A stretch of 64,000 nt of DNA from Bacteroidota bacterium (GCA_947479455.1 CANJZE010000010.1:1-64000); one strand, 5' to 3'; shown: positions 8,279-16,953, counted from the first letter of the stretch. Notes: a model not told the origin generated them from the sequence alone. Numbers and translations are program-made.

Positions 8279-10639
8279 TCATCGCACCTCGAAACTCTCC
8301 TTCAGCATCTTTTCATCGCGCGAAGAATTTCCAACCAGCACTTCATACTTTCCTTTTTCTACCATCCATGTTTTGTTTTCAGGATTATAGTGAGCAAGGT
8401 CTTTAACCGGAACGGTAAGATTTACCACGCGCTCTTCGTTGGGTTCAAGAAAAACTTTGTCGAAAGCCCTCAGCAGTTTTACGGAGCGGTCAATTTTAGA
8501 TTCAGAAAAACCAATATAGAGTTGAACTACTTCGGCACCTGCGCGTATGCCTGTGTTTTTTAGTTTAATGGAAACCCGAAGGGTGTTGTCATGCTGAGCT
8601 TGTCGAAGCATCTCTTCTGTTTCTTCACCCTTCGACAAGCTCAGGGTGACATCTGCCTTTAAATCAGAAATCTGAAACTGCGTATAGCTTAAACCAAAAC
8701 CAAAAGCATAGCGCGGCTGTTTGTCCTCCGCTGGCGGAGGTGTCCCGCTGCTTTGAGCGGGACGGAGGTGGATGTCTCTATCATATTTATCAAACAACGT
8801 ATACCCATGATAGTAACCATACTGCGCACTATCGGCAAACGAATCAAACGGTGGCAAATCGGTTTCGAGTTTAGGAACACTAAAAGGAAGTTTGCCGCTT
8901 GGGTTTACATCGCCAAATAAAATGCGCGCAAGCGCATTGCCGCCTTCCATGCCGTTGTAAAATGTTTCAATGATTGCAGGCACTTCGTTATACCATTCTT
9001 CCACCGTTACCGCGCTGCCCGCCACGAGACTTACCACAATATTTTTGTTGACTGAAGATGCCGCATGTATCACATCAATATCGGGCTGATGCAAGTGCAG
9101 ATAGTTTCTATCGCCACCCACGCCCAAAATTCCTGTGCGCGTAATAAAGTTTTTCTTGTCGGGGTTAGTGCGGCTTCTTATTTCGCCATTGCCTATGTAT
9201 TCGCCTTCGTCAAGGTAAGTAGTGCCGGCAACAATAATTACGGCATCGGCATTAGTGCAGATTCTTTTAATGGTTTCTAAATCATTTGCTGGTGCGGTGA
9301 GAATTTCGATAGTAGAAGAACTGTCATGTTGAGCTTGTCGAAGCATCTCTTTTCCCTCTTCACCCTTCGACAAGCTCAGGGTGACATTACTCTTGTTTTC
9401 AAAATAATTTCTAACTCCCTCCAATGGTGAAACAACATAAGGCGGATAAACGCGACTGCTGCCGTGGTCGCCCGTTTGTTTTACATCGGCTAAAGAACCT
9501 ATTACCGCAATGCGTTTTACTTTATTTTTATCGAGGGGAAGAAACTTGTTTTCATTCTTCAACAACACTGCACTCTTCTCGGCAACTTCTCTTGCTAAAT
9601 CAATATGCGCTTTACTGCCTACCAAAGTTTTCGGATACGTCTGTTCATCTTTGCGCGAAGCGAAAAGAAGTTTGGTGCTGATGATGGGGAAAATTAAATC
9701 ATCAATCTGTTGCTCTTTAATCTTGCCATCACGCAACAATTTTTTGATGGCTGAAAGCTTGTAGCGGTTATCGGCAGGCATTTCAATATTCATTCCCGCT
9801 TCAATTCCTTTTTGCGCATTGTATAAACCGTTTTGCCAATCGCTGGTTATATACCCTTTAAAACCCCAGTCGTTTCGCAAAATAGTAGTGAGCAAATTTT
9901 TGTTGTGCCCGCAGTATTCGCCATTCAGTTTGTTGTAAGCACTCATTACCGAAGCCGCACCACGTTCAATTACCTTTTTAAAATGCGGAAGATAAACCTC
10001 GTGCAAAGTGCGCTCATTCATATTCATGCTTCCGCCAAAGCGGTTGTTCTCCATGCTGTTTGCCGCAAAATGTTTAGCACTCGCCTGCACGTTGTGCTTT
10101 TGAATTCCTTCCACTAAAGCCGAAGCCATTTCACCAACATGATGCGGGTCTTCGCCATAAGTTTCCTGCGCTCTGCCCCATGCAGGGTGACGCAACAAAT
10201 TCATACAAACCGCTCCTGAATAGTTTGCACCAAGCGCACGAATTTCTTCAGCCATGGCTTCGCCAACACGTTTCTCCAAATCAATATCCCAACTCGCTCC
10301 GCGCGCCATCGTTACGGGGAAAGCCGTAGTGCCTTTAGTCAAACTAACTCCGCGCGGTCCATCTAAAAATATAGTGGATGGAATTCCTAATCGTTTACTT
10401 CCACCAGCGTGAACAGGTTTTATTTTTTTCGAAAACAGAATAGATAAACCGAAACGCACCACTCCATGCCCGTGCATTTCAAAAACCTTTTCCTTCAAAC
10501 TCATTTGCGAAATAAGTTCACGCGCTTTAGTATCGGCTTGTTGTTCGGTCATGGGAGAACTCGTTTGAAATTTATTTTGCGCCAGCGAATACTGCGTACA
10601 CAAAACAAGCGAAAGCAGAAAAATATAATGAATGGGCAT
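8279..10639 (-). CDS. Glycoside hydrolase family 3 (beta-glucosidase/xylosidase-like), exported, with in-frame repeat insertions
   Basis: 786 residues. The signal peptide ends at SLAQ. The GH3 N-terminal TIM barrel includes GPRGVSLTKGTTAFP, KHFAANS and the nucleophile Asp in YITSDWQNG (about residue 267). The GH3 C-terminal sandwich and a fibronectin-III-like end follow (FGFGLSYTQF, VPVKDLAHYN). The family removes beta-linked glucose, xylose or similar sugars from oligosaccharides in the periplasm. Three palindromic repeats are translated within it: about residues 418-440 and 663-684 (VTLSLSKGEE.. and EMLRQAQHD) and about 623-638. The frame stays open through all three. It is the last gene of the rpoN operon, 9 bp after the enoyl-CoA hydratase gene. 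Confidence 0.92.
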   Translation of the reverse strand: MPIHYIFLLSLVLCTQYSLAQNKFQTSSPMTEQQADTKARELISQMSLKEKVFEMHGHGVVRFGLSILFSKKIKPVHAGGSKRLGIPSTIFLDGPRGVSLTKGTTAFPVTMARGASWDIDLEKRVGEAMAEEIRALGANYSGAVCMNLLRHPAWGRAQETYGEDPHHVGEMASALVEGIQKHNVQASAKHFAANSMENNRFGGSMNMNERTLHEVYLPHFKKVIERGAASVMSAYNKLNGEYCGHNKNLLTTILRNDWGFKGYITSDWQNGLYNAQKGIEAGMNIEMPADNRYKLSAIKKLLRDGKIKEQQIDDLIFPIISTKLLFASRKDEQTYPKTLVGSKAHIDLAREVAEKSAVLLKNENKFLPLDKNKVKRIAVIGSLADVKQTGDHGSSRVYPPYVVSPLEGVRNYFENKSNVTLSLSKGEEGKEMLRQAQHDSSSTIEILTAPANDLETIKRICTNADAVIIVAGTTYLDEGEYIGNGEIRSRTNPDKKNFITRTGILGVGGDRNYLHLHQPDIDVIHAASSVNKNIVVSLVAGSAVTVEEWYNEVPAIIETFYNGMEGGNALARILFGDVNPSGKLPFSVPKLETDLPPFDSFADSAQYGYYHGYTLFDKYDRDIHLRPAQSSGTPPPAEDKQPRYAFGFGLSYTQFQISDLKADVTLSLSKGEETEEMLRQAQHDNTLRVSIKLKNTGIRAGAEVVQLYIGFSESKIDRSVKLLRAFDKVFLEPNEERVVNLTVPVKDLAHYNPENKTWMVEKGKYEVLVGNSSRDEKMLKESFEVR
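8587..8651. repeat. 65-bp palindromic interspersed repeat inside the GH3 gene (copy 1)
   Basis: Arms at 8587-8608 and 8630-8651 share the core CTGAGCTTGTCGAAG and end in TGTCA/TGACA, with two mismatches and a 21-bp loop. The element is read in frame as VTLSLSKGEE to EMLRQAQHD near the start of the fibronectin-like domain. A second copy of identical length and frame lies at 9322-9386. Confidence 0.85.
8725..8771. repeat. Double-hairpin repeat inside the GH3 gene
   Basis: Two adjacent perfect hairpins: CCTCCG/CGGAGG (8725-8740) and GTCCCGCT/AGCGGGAC (8742-8763), followed by GGAGGTGG, which partly repeats the first arm. It is translated as a Pro-rich loop (SSGTPPPAEDKQ) between FDK and PRYAFGFGLSYT, two blocks normally separated by only a few residues in the family. 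It is much GC-richer than the gene. Confidence 0.7.
9322..9386. repeat. 65-bp palindromic interspersed repeat inside the GH3 gene (copy 2)
   Basis: Arms at 9322-9343 and 9365-9386 carry the same GAGCTTGTCGAAG core as the copy at 8587. The element is translated in frame as VTLSLSKGEEGKEMLRQAQHD between the two catalytic domains. The two copies differ mainly in the loop and at one or two arm positions. Confidence 0.85.
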
Positions 10640-10648
10640 CAGCAGTTT

Positions 10649-11431
10649 TTATTTCCCGTTAAACACAGGCTTTCTTTTTTCGGTAAAAGCAGTTACACCT
10701 TCCACATAATCTTCGCTGCGTCCTGCAAGTTCCTGTCCGTAGTATTCTTCGAGCAGCATTTCGTTGAGGTTAGCGGTGTATGCTTTGTTCAGCATCTTTT
10801 TTATTAAGCCGTATGTTTTCCCTGGACCTGTTGCGTATCGTGTAGCCAATTCGTTGGTCGCAGTATCTAATTCTTCGGCAGGCACTACTTTATAAATGAA
10901 TCCTAAATCGAATGCTTCTCTCGCAGTAATTTTTGAAGCAAGCGTAATCAACTCAAAGGCTTTGTTGTAACCCACTAAGCGCGGAAGAAAAAACGATGAG
11001 CCGCTATCGGGCACCAAACCTACATTGGCAAATACTTCAATCATGCTTGCAGTTTCAGAAGCCACAATTATATCACATGCAAGTGCAAGCGATGCACCTG
11101 CACCTGCTGCCACTCCGTTCAGTTTGCAAATAACGGGCTTCGGCATTTCGCGAATGGCGAGAATCATGGGGTTGTATCTACGCAAAACAGATTCGCCCAA
11201 ACTGCGCTCACCCAGTTTACCTTTTATGTCTTTCAAATCCTGTCCGCTGCAAAATGCTTTTCCTGTTCCGCTGATAATCACGGTGCGAACGGTTTCGTCT
11301 TTCGTTGCCTTCTTAAGCGCATCAATAATTTCTGCACTCATTTCTTCATTGAAAGAATTGAACACATCAGGGCGGTTCAAAGTGATAGAGCAAATACTGT
11401 TTTCGTGGGAGTAAAGTAAGGTGTTATACAT
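10649..11431 (-). CDS. Enoyl-CoA hydratase/isomerase family protein (PaaG-like)
   Basis: 260 residues from the ATG at 11431 (MYNTLLYSHENSI), the usual family length. Crotonase features are ITLNRPDVFNSFNEEM, an oxyanion-hole strand in GTGKAFCSGQDLKDI, VCKLNGVAAGAGASLALACD, GLVPDSGSSFFLPRLVG and LGFIYKVVP. The pattern, with Asp in GLVPDSG, is closest to PaaG-type 1,2-epoxyphenylacetyl-CoA isomerases. No other phenylacetate genes are nearby, so its actual substrate is open. It sits 10 bp after the PAP2-like gene and 9 bp before the GH3 glycosidase. Confidence 0.9.
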   Translation of the reverse strand: MYNTLLYSHENSICSITLNRPDVFNSFNEEMSAEIIDALKKATKDETVRTVIISGTGKAFCSGQDLKDIKGKLGERSLGESVLRRYNPMILAIREMPKPVICKLNGVAAGAGASLALACDIIVASETASMIEVFANVGLVPDSGSSFFLPRLVGYNKAFELITLASKITAREAFDLGFIYKVVPAEELDTATNELATRYATGPGKTYGLIKKMLNKAYTANLNEMLLEEYYGQELAGRSEDYVEGVTAFTEKRKPVFNGK

Positions 11432-11441
11432 AATTGAAATT

Positions 11442-12080
11442 TTAGGAAACCAATTTAGGAACAAACGTAAAGGCAATAAACTGCGCAGCAAAACCAATAA
11501 AGTATCCCCATAAAATTTGCTTCTCGCTATGCGCATTCAAAATCATTCGTGCAGTTCCTATAACTCCGGCTAATAAAATGGCTACTACTAAAACAAATCG
11601 CAAATCGTAAATAGAAAAGCGAATCATGAGTACGGTCAAGCCCAAAAGATTTCCCGCAGCTAACGCATGCAAACTTATTTTGCTGAAAATATTGATAACG
11701 AGCGAAAGAAAAATAGAGAAGCAAGAACCTGTCATCATGTAAAAAATCATCTCGTTCGATGGAATTTTCATGTGCACATTACGCTTAAACATCCAGGCTG
11801 TCCATAAATAAAAAGTAGCGGTGGCTATAAAAGGAATAATGCGTTCGTTAGCCGTATTCAGCGTTAGCGATTGTATCATCTCCAGCCGTTTCATCATCAG
11901 CAACCACACTGCGGGAAAGACAAAGGTGAGTGCAAAAACAATAATCAGCCAAACAATATGGAGCTTATCTCCAAAATAACCGTAGCGGTTAGGATTGGTG
12001 GCGAGTATCAGCAGCGTTCCATAAGTAGGAAACAGCAGCGGATGAAATAATACAGAAATAATTCGCGCAGGTATTTTCAT
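11442..12080 (-). CDS. Multi-pass membrane protein, degenerate PAP2-like
   Basis: 212 residues with about six hydrophobic helices. The C-terminal half resembles the membrane PAP2 phosphatase core: SLHA stands where PSGH is expected, and ARMILNAHSEKQ has the R-X5-H arrangement. The Asp that should follow the His is Gln, and the first motif is poorly conserved. It is probably an inactive or diverged member of the family. Its start overlaps the rpoN stop (TAATG at 12078-12082), so the two are translationally coupled. The function is unknown. Confidence 0.65.
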   Translation of the reverse strand: MKIPARIISVLFHPLLFPTYGTLLILATNPNRYGYFGDKLHIVWLIIVFALTFVFPAVWLLMMKRLEMIQSLTLNTANERIIPFIATATFYLWTAWMFKRNVHMKIPSNEMIFYMMTGSCFSIFLSLVINIFSKISLHALAAGNLLGLTVLMIRFSIYDLRFVLVVAILLAGVIGTARMILNAHSEKQILWGYFIGFAAQFIAFTFVPKLVS

Positions 12081-13591
12081 TAGAGTTCTTTTCGTAATCG
12101 CGCTACCGGAATGTTCAGTTGCTCGCGGTATTTGGCTACTGTTCTTCGCGCTATATTGTAGCCGCGCTTGTTTAATTCTTCGGTTAAATGTTGGTCGCTG
12201 ATAGGTTTCTTTTTGCTTTCTACAGCAATTAAATCGCTCAGAATTTTTTTCACTTCGCGACTCGAAATTTCTTCGCCCGTATCCATCGTCATGGCTTCGT
12301 TGAAGAAGAATTTGAGTGGTATGGTTCCAAATTCTGTTTGCACATACTTGCTGTTTGCTACGCGCGACACAGTTGAAATATCCAAGCCGGTTCTGTCGGC
12401 AATATCCTTCAAAATCATCGGTTGCATTTGAGTTTCATCGCCTGTAGCCAAGTACTCATGCTGAATATCCATAATCGTATTCATACAAAGCAACATGGTA
12501 TGGTAGCGCGATTGAATAGCTTCAATAAACCATTTTGCCGAATCAATTTTTTGTTTGATAAAAGTCATGGCTTCCTTTTGCTGCTTCGATTTCTGTTTCG
12601 CCTTTTGATAAGTAGAAATCATTTCTTTGAAATGTCCGCTCACACGCAGTTCCGGGGCGTTTGACCCGTTGAGAGAAATAACCAGTTCACCATTTGTATT
12701 CGTCAAAATAAAATCGGGAATGATAGTGAGTTGTGCATCGCCACGGCTGCCGCTGTATGCGCTGCCGGGTTTTGGATTAAGGCGCGTAATTTCGTTCAAC
12801 ACTTTTTTAAGCTTAGCCGAATCCATATCAAAAACGTGTTGTAATTTATCGTAGTGTTTTTTTGCAAACGCATCAAAGTGCTCTTCTATAATTCGAATCG
12901 CAATTTCGGTAAACACCGTTGGTTCTTCTTTGCGCTTTAATTGCAAAAGCAAACATTCTTCGAGCGAACGCGCACCAACACCGGGAGGTTCTAATTTTTG
13001 AATTTGCTCCAAAATTTCTTGCAGCTCTATTTTGTTTGTAGTAATGTTTTGCCGAAAAACCAAATCGTCTTCAATGGCATCCATCTCTCTGCGCAAATAA
13101 CCGTCATCATCTAAACTGCCAATGAGATGCAAGGCTATTTGCTGTTGCCGCTCATCCAAATCCATCATGCCCACTTGCTCTTCTAAAAATTCTTGAAACG
13201 AAGAAGAGGTAACCACCGGAATCGTTTTCTTGTCATCATCGGGGTCGTGAAATTCGCTTGGGTCAGAAGTTTTGTAATCAGCAACACCTTCGTCATCTTC
13301 ATCATAATACTCACTCATATCTACTTCATCATCCACCTTCAATTCTTCTTCGGCAGCTTCTGTTTCCGCCTCGCTCTCTGTAGTTTCTGCTTCGGGTGCT
13401 ACGGTTTCTTCCTGCACTTGAGGAATTTCATCTTCTCCGTTTTCGCCCTCTTCCAAAGCAGGATTAACTTCTATTTCTTCCTTTATGCGCTGCTCTAATT
13501 GAGCCGATGGAACCATTAGCAATTTCATTAACTGAATTTGCTGTGGTGAGAGTTTAAGCCCGAGTTTTTGTTGTAACCTTTGATCAATCAT
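12080..13591 (-). CDS. rpoN: RNA polymerase sigma-54 factor
   Basis: 503 residues. The N-terminal activator-interaction region is glutamine-rich (LQQKLGLKLSPQQIQLMKLL). An acidic, Glu/Asp-rich linker follows (about residues 48-125), then the core-binding domain (RQQQIALHLIGSLDDDGYL). The DNA-binding domain ends in the RpoN box ARRTVAKYRE. Sigma-54 directs core polymerase to -24/-12 promoters and needs AAA+ activators, none of which is encoded here. A TAGTTTTG box lies upstream. It heads a probable four-gene operon with the PAP2-like protein, the enoyl-CoA hydratase and the GH3 glycosidase. Confidence 0.95.
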   Translation of the reverse strand: MIDQRLQQKLGLKLSPQQIQLMKLLMVPSAQLEQRIKEEIEVNPALEEGENGEDEIPQVQEETVAPEAETTESEAETEAAEEELKVDDEVDMSEYYDEDDEGVADYKTSDPSEFHDPDDDKKTIPVVTSSSFQEFLEEQVGMMDLDERQQQIALHLIGSLDDDGYLRREMDAIEDDLVFRQNITTNKIELQEILEQIQKLEPPGVGARSLEECLLLQLKRKEEPTVFTEIAIRIIEEHFDAFAKKHYDKLQHVFDMDSAKLKKVLNEITRLNPKPGSAYSGSRGDAQLTIIPDFILTNTNGELVISLNGSNAPELRVSGHFKEMISTYQKAKQKSKQQKEAMTFIKQKIDSAKWFIEAIQSRYHTMLLCMNTIMDIQHEYLATGDETQMQPMILKDIADRTGLDISTVSRVANSKYVQTEFGTIPLKFFFNEAMTMDTGEEISSREVKKILSDLIAVESKKKPISDQHLTEELNKRGYNIARRTVAKYREQLNIPVARLRKEL

Positions 13592-13693
13592 AATTTCCGC
13601 TCTCTAAAAACACTGTTTCGTTCGAATCAAAACTAAGAATGTTTCAAAGGTTTAGAAACTCATTTTTATTATTCTGATACTTTCGCACCGTTT

Positions 13694-15493
13694 ATGAAGC
13701 CCGATAAAAAACCATTTCTTGATTTTAATTTGCTGAAACGCATTATCAGATTAGCCGACCCGTATAAACTTGTTTTTTATTCTGCTATTTGTTTTTCAAT
13801 TGTTTTTGCATTGCTATCGGTAGGTCGTCCGCTGCTTATTATTTATACCGTTGATCATCTAGCTGTCAATAAAAATTTCGATCTCGACAAACTAAAGCTG
13901 GCTACCTATTGGATGATTGGCATTTTGGTGGTTGAAGGCGTGCTTCGTTATTTTTTCAATTACATAACGGCTTGGCTCGGACAAAACATTGTGAAAGATA
14001 TGCGGGTGAAAGTTTACAATCACATCATTCATTCGCGCCTAAAATATTTCGATAACACACCCATAGGAACTTCCACCACGCGAACCATCACCGATATCGA
14101 AGCCATCAACGATACTTTTAGCGAAGGGCTTATCAGCATTCTTGCCGATGTACTTACGATTGTTGCAGTAGTTGGCGCCATGCTGTATGTGAATTGGAAA
14201 GTTGCTCTTGCGAGTCTTTTGATTTTGCCCGCGTTGCTTTGGTTCACGCGTTGGTTTCAGGAAGGAGTTAAACGTTCTTTTCAAGAAGAGCGAATTCAAA
14301 TTGCACGGCTTAATGCTTTTTTGCAGGAACGAATTACAGGTATGCGCATCATTCAAATTTTTAATGTAGAAGAAAAGGAGAAGAAGAAATTTGTAGAAAT
14401 AAACGCTGCGCTTCGCAATGCAAACATCAGCGGCATTTGGTATTTCTCGTTGTTCTTTCCTGCAGTAGAAGTTTGTTTGGCAATTGCCATCGGCTGTATG
14501 GTTTGGATGGCTTCGAACCAAATTTTGAGTGGGGTTGCCTTCAATCAAAATCCGCTCGATCTAAAAGGAGTGGGAATTATTTCGGGTTTCATTTTGCTTA
14601 TCAATATGTTGTTTCGTCCGCTTCGGTTTATTGCTGATAAGGTAAACGTTATTCAACGTGGAATTGTGGCGAGTGAACGCGTTTTCAAGCTGCTCGATAA
14701 AGACGAGTTCATTCCGAACCACGGAAAATTTGTTCCTGAAAAAGTAAATGGAAAAATTTCTTTTGAAAATGTTTGGTTCGCTTACAGCAACGATGATTAT
14801 GTTTTAAAAAATATTTCGTTCGAGTTAAACGCGGGTGAAACACTCGCTATCGTTGGTGCCACAGGCTCAGGAAAAACTTCTACTATTTCTATTCTCGGAA
14901 GATTTTACGACATCAATAAAGGTTCTATAAAAATTGACGGAACAGATATTCGCGAGTATGAACTTTCTGCGCTTCGTTCAAAAATGAGTGCCGTGTTGCA
15001 GGATGTTTTTCTTTTTGCCGGAAGTGTTTACGAAAACATTACGCTCCGCAACGAAAGCATTTCTCACGAAGAAGTAATGCGTGCGGCACAATTAGTTGGT
15101 GCACACCATTTCATTTCAAAATTGCCGGGTGGTTACAATTATTTAGTAATGGAGCGTGGTGCCACACTTTCTATGGGGCAGCGACAATTAATATCCTTCG
15201 TTCGCGCACTCGTTTACAATCCAAGCATTCTCATTTTAGACGAAGCCACTTCAAGTATTGATACGGAAAGTGAAGAGTTGATTCAACATGCTATTGAAAC
15301 GTTGGTGAAAGGAAGAACATCTATTGTTATTGCACATCGTTTATCTACAGTTAAAAACGCCCACAAAATTATGGTGCTCGATAAAGGCGAGGTAAAAGAG
15401 TTCGGCACGCATGATGAGCTGCTTGCCATAAACGGACTATACAGGCGATTGTATGATATGCAGTTTATGAAAGAGCACAAAGAAGTTGTTTAA
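13694..15493 (+). CDS. ABC exporter, fused permease and ATPase (MsbA-like)
   Basis: 599 residues. An N-terminal six-helix ABC transporter domain (about 20-330) is followed by an ATPase domain. The ATPase has Walker A GATGSGKTS, Q-loop VLQDVFLF, signature LSMGQRQ, Walker B ILILDEATSSID and H-loop IAHRLST. Such half-transporters act as dimers exporting lipids, drugs or peptides. MsbA-type lipid A flipping is plausible, but the sequence alone does not fix the substrate. A -7-like TACTTTCG (13678-13685) ends 8 nt before the ATG. It is divergent from rpoN. Confidence 0.92.
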   Translation: MKPDKKPFLDFNLLKRIIRLADPYKLVFYSAICFSIVFALLSVGRPLLIIYTVDHLAVNKNFDLDKLKLATYWMIGILVVEGVLRYFFNYITAWLGQNIVKDMRVKVYNHIIHSRLKYFDNTPIGTSTTRTITDIEAINDTFSEGLISILADVLTIVAVVGAMLYVNWKVALASLLILPALLWFTRWFQEGVKRSFQEERIQIARLNAFLQERITGMRIIQIFNVEEKEKKKFVEINAALRNANISGIWYFSLFFPAVEVCLAIAIGCMVWMASNQILSGVAFNQNPLDLKGVGIISGFILLINMLFRPLRFIADKVNVIQRGIVASERVFKLLDKDEFIPNHGKFVPEKVNGKISFENVWFAYSNDDYVLKNISFELNAGETLAIVGATGSGKTSTISILGRFYDINKGSIKIDGTDIREYELSALRSKMSAVLQDVFLFAGSVYENITLRNESISHEEVMRAAQLVGAHHFISKLPGGYNYLVMERGATLSMGQRQLISFVRALVYNPSILILDEATSSIDTESEELIQHAIETLVKGRTSIVIAHRLSTVKNAHKIMVLDKGEVKEFGTHDELLAINGLYRRLYDMQFMKEHKEVV

Positions 15494-15608
15494 GAGTATC
15501 TTTGTTTTGATGTAAGTAAGAAAATCACTAAATACGGCAAACAAAAAGTTTTGATTTCCGCTTTTTACTCTTTATCATTTTCTCATTATTCAATCAAAAA
15601 AACACGCT

Positions 15609-15821
15609 ATGAAAAAATTATTCTTCGCTTTCGCAGCAGTAGCCTTAATGGGTTCTGCTACTTCTTGTAAAAAATGCGGCTACTGCCAATATGTTACCGG
15701 TGACAGAAGCGGTGCAACATGTCAACAGACTGGCCTTCTAGGGGCTGTAGATAATTCCTACACACAGGCTGAGGCAGATTGCAAAGCAACCATTGGTGCA
15801 AGTTGGGTGGTTCAAAAATAA
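15609..15821 (+). CDS. Small cysteine-rich lipoprotein
   Basis: 70 residues. The signal peptide has a lipobox (GSATSC), so the mature protein of about 50 residues would be lipidated on its first Cys. It contains more cysteines (KKCGYCQY, GATCQQ, ADCKAT) and is otherwise polar. The family resembles small hypothetical Bacteroidota lipoproteins; no function is known to me. A TATCTTTG box is at 15497-15504 and a strong terminator follows, so it is probably a single-gene transcript. Confidence 0.75.
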   Translation: MKKLFFAFAAVALMGSATSCKKCGYCQYVTGDRSGATCQQTGLLGAVDNSYTQAEADCKATIGASWVVQK

Positions 15822-15840
15822 GGCAAGTTTAAAAAACCAA

Positions 15841-15871
15841 AGCCAGCTTCTCTTTAGGAGCTGGCTTTTTT
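15841..15871 (+). terminator. Bidirectional rho-independent terminator
   Basis: AGCCAGCT (15841-15848) pairs with AGCTGGCT (15859-15866), followed by TTTTTTATTT and preceded by an A-run. It serves the small lipoprotein gene and, read the other way, the end of serC at 15874. Confidence 0.85.
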
Positions 15872-15873
15872 AT

Positions 15874-16941
15874 TTAGCTAAACGATTCGACAGCTTCCAC
15901 CAATTTATTCACTCCCTCCTCTGGCATAGCGTTATAAAGCGAAGCGCGAAACCCACCAACGGTTCTATATCCTTTAATGCCAACAATATTTTTTTGTTTG
16001 CAATAATCAATGAACTTTTCTTCGAGCAAAATATCTTTTGTCTTGAAACACACATTCATCAAAGAGCGATCTTCTTTGGCTACCATTCCTTCAAAAATTT
16101 GAGAAGCGTCAATTGCATCATACAATTTTTTTGCCTTTCTAATGTTTCGAGCTTCAATGTTTTCAATGCCTTCTTTCTTTATCCAGAGTAAAGTCAAATA
16201 CGAAACATACACCGCAAAAACCGATGGCGTGTTGTGCATGCTTTCTTTATTTATATGCACTTGATAGTCGAGCATTTTCGGAATTTTACGATTGACAGTG
16301 CCCAGATTATTTTTGTTGACCACAACAATTGTTGCTCCTGCAGCACCCGCATTTTTTTGCGCGCTGGCGTAGATTAAATCGAATTGATTGTAATCGAGTT
16401 GGCGTGAAAAAATATCGGAACTCATGTCAGCAACAAGTGGCAATTGAAGATTGAAAATTGATGATTGAAAATTGTGAATCTGCGTTCCATAGATGGTATT
16501 GTTCGTAGTGATATGCAGATACTTTGAATTTGGTTCTACAGAAATCTCTTTTGGTAGGTAACTATAGTTTTTGTCCTTTGAAGAACAAGCAATGTATACA
16601 TTACCAAAAAGTTTCGCTTCTTCCATAGCGAGGTGCGCCCATTGTCCTGTATCTAAATAACCTGCTGTTTCGTTTTCGTTCAACAAATTCATAGGCACCA
16701 TACAAAACTGCGTTGAACCGCCACCTTGCAAAAACAACACTTCATAATTATCATTCAGGTTCATCAACTCTTTTACCAACGCGCGCGCATCATCCATTAC
16801 TTTTACAAACTCTTTACTGCGGTGCGAAATTTCGAGAATGCTTAAACCCGTTCCTGCAAAATCATGAATAGCCTCCTGCGCCTGTTGCAAAACTTCCTCA
16901 GGCAGTATGGCGGGTCCGCTATAAAAATTTATTTTCTTCAT
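15874..16941 (-). CDS. serC: Phosphoserine aminotransferase
   Basis: 355 residues, a class V aminotransferase of the SerC type. Visible blocks are FYSGPAILPEEVLQQA, ISHRSKEF, FLQGGGSTQF, ADMSSDIFSR and the PLP-lysine segment IYASAQKNAGAAG. The end contains GYRTVGGFRASLYNAM. It converts 3-phosphohydroxypyruvate and glutamate to phosphoserine in serine synthesis; serA is not in the window. An AT-rich tandem repeat (16449-16474) is translated as NFQSSIFNLQL in the loop just before PLVADMSSD, adding a few residues. The -7 box TATGTTTG lies 4 nt before the start codon. Confidence 0.95.
   Translation of the reverse strand: MKKINFYSGPAILPEEVLQQAQEAIHDFAGTGLSILEISHRSKEFVKVMDDARALVKELMNLNDNYEVLFLQGGGSTQFCMVPMNLLNENETAGYLDTGQWAHLAMEEAKLFGNVYIACSSKDKNYSYLPKEISVEPNSKYLHITTNNTIYGTQIHNFQSSIFNLQLPLVADMSSDIFSRQLDYNQFDLIYASAQKNAGAAGATIVVVNKNNLGTVNRKIPKMLDYQVHINKESMHNTPSVFAVYVSYLTLLWIKKEGIENIEARNIRKAKKLYDAIDASQIFEGMVAKEDRSLMNVCFKTKDILLEEKFIDYCKQKNIVGIKGYRTVGGFRASLYNAMPEEGVNKLVEAVESFS
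16449..16474. repeat. Tandem AT-rich repeat within serC
   Basis: Two copies of GATTGAAAATTG (16449-16460 and 16463-16474) are preceded by a partial third unit. The segment falls in a loop of serC and keeps the frame open. Confidence 0.6.
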
Positions 16942-16945
16942 GCGG

Positions 16946-16953
16946 CAAACATA
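16946..16953 (-). promoter_or_regulatory. -7 promoter element of serC
   Basis: TATGTTTG on the minus strand fits TAnnTTTG and ends 4 nt before the serC ATG at 16941. The -33 region (TTTTC) is weak. The spacing implies a leaderless mRNA. Confidence 0.5.

Noticed and set aside
10649..11431. A phenylacetate degradation cluster around the PaaG-like gene
   Set aside because: No other paa gene is nearby. The neighbours are rpoN, a membrane protein and a glycosidase.
14039..14548. A 169-residue open frame antisense to the ABC exporter
   Set aside because: It lies wholly within a well-supported gene, has no recognisable domain and looks like a frame shadow.
15609..15821. Small lipoprotein as a bacteriocin or toxin
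   Set aside because: It has a lipobox, and no immunity or export gene is adjacent, so there is no support for a toxin role.
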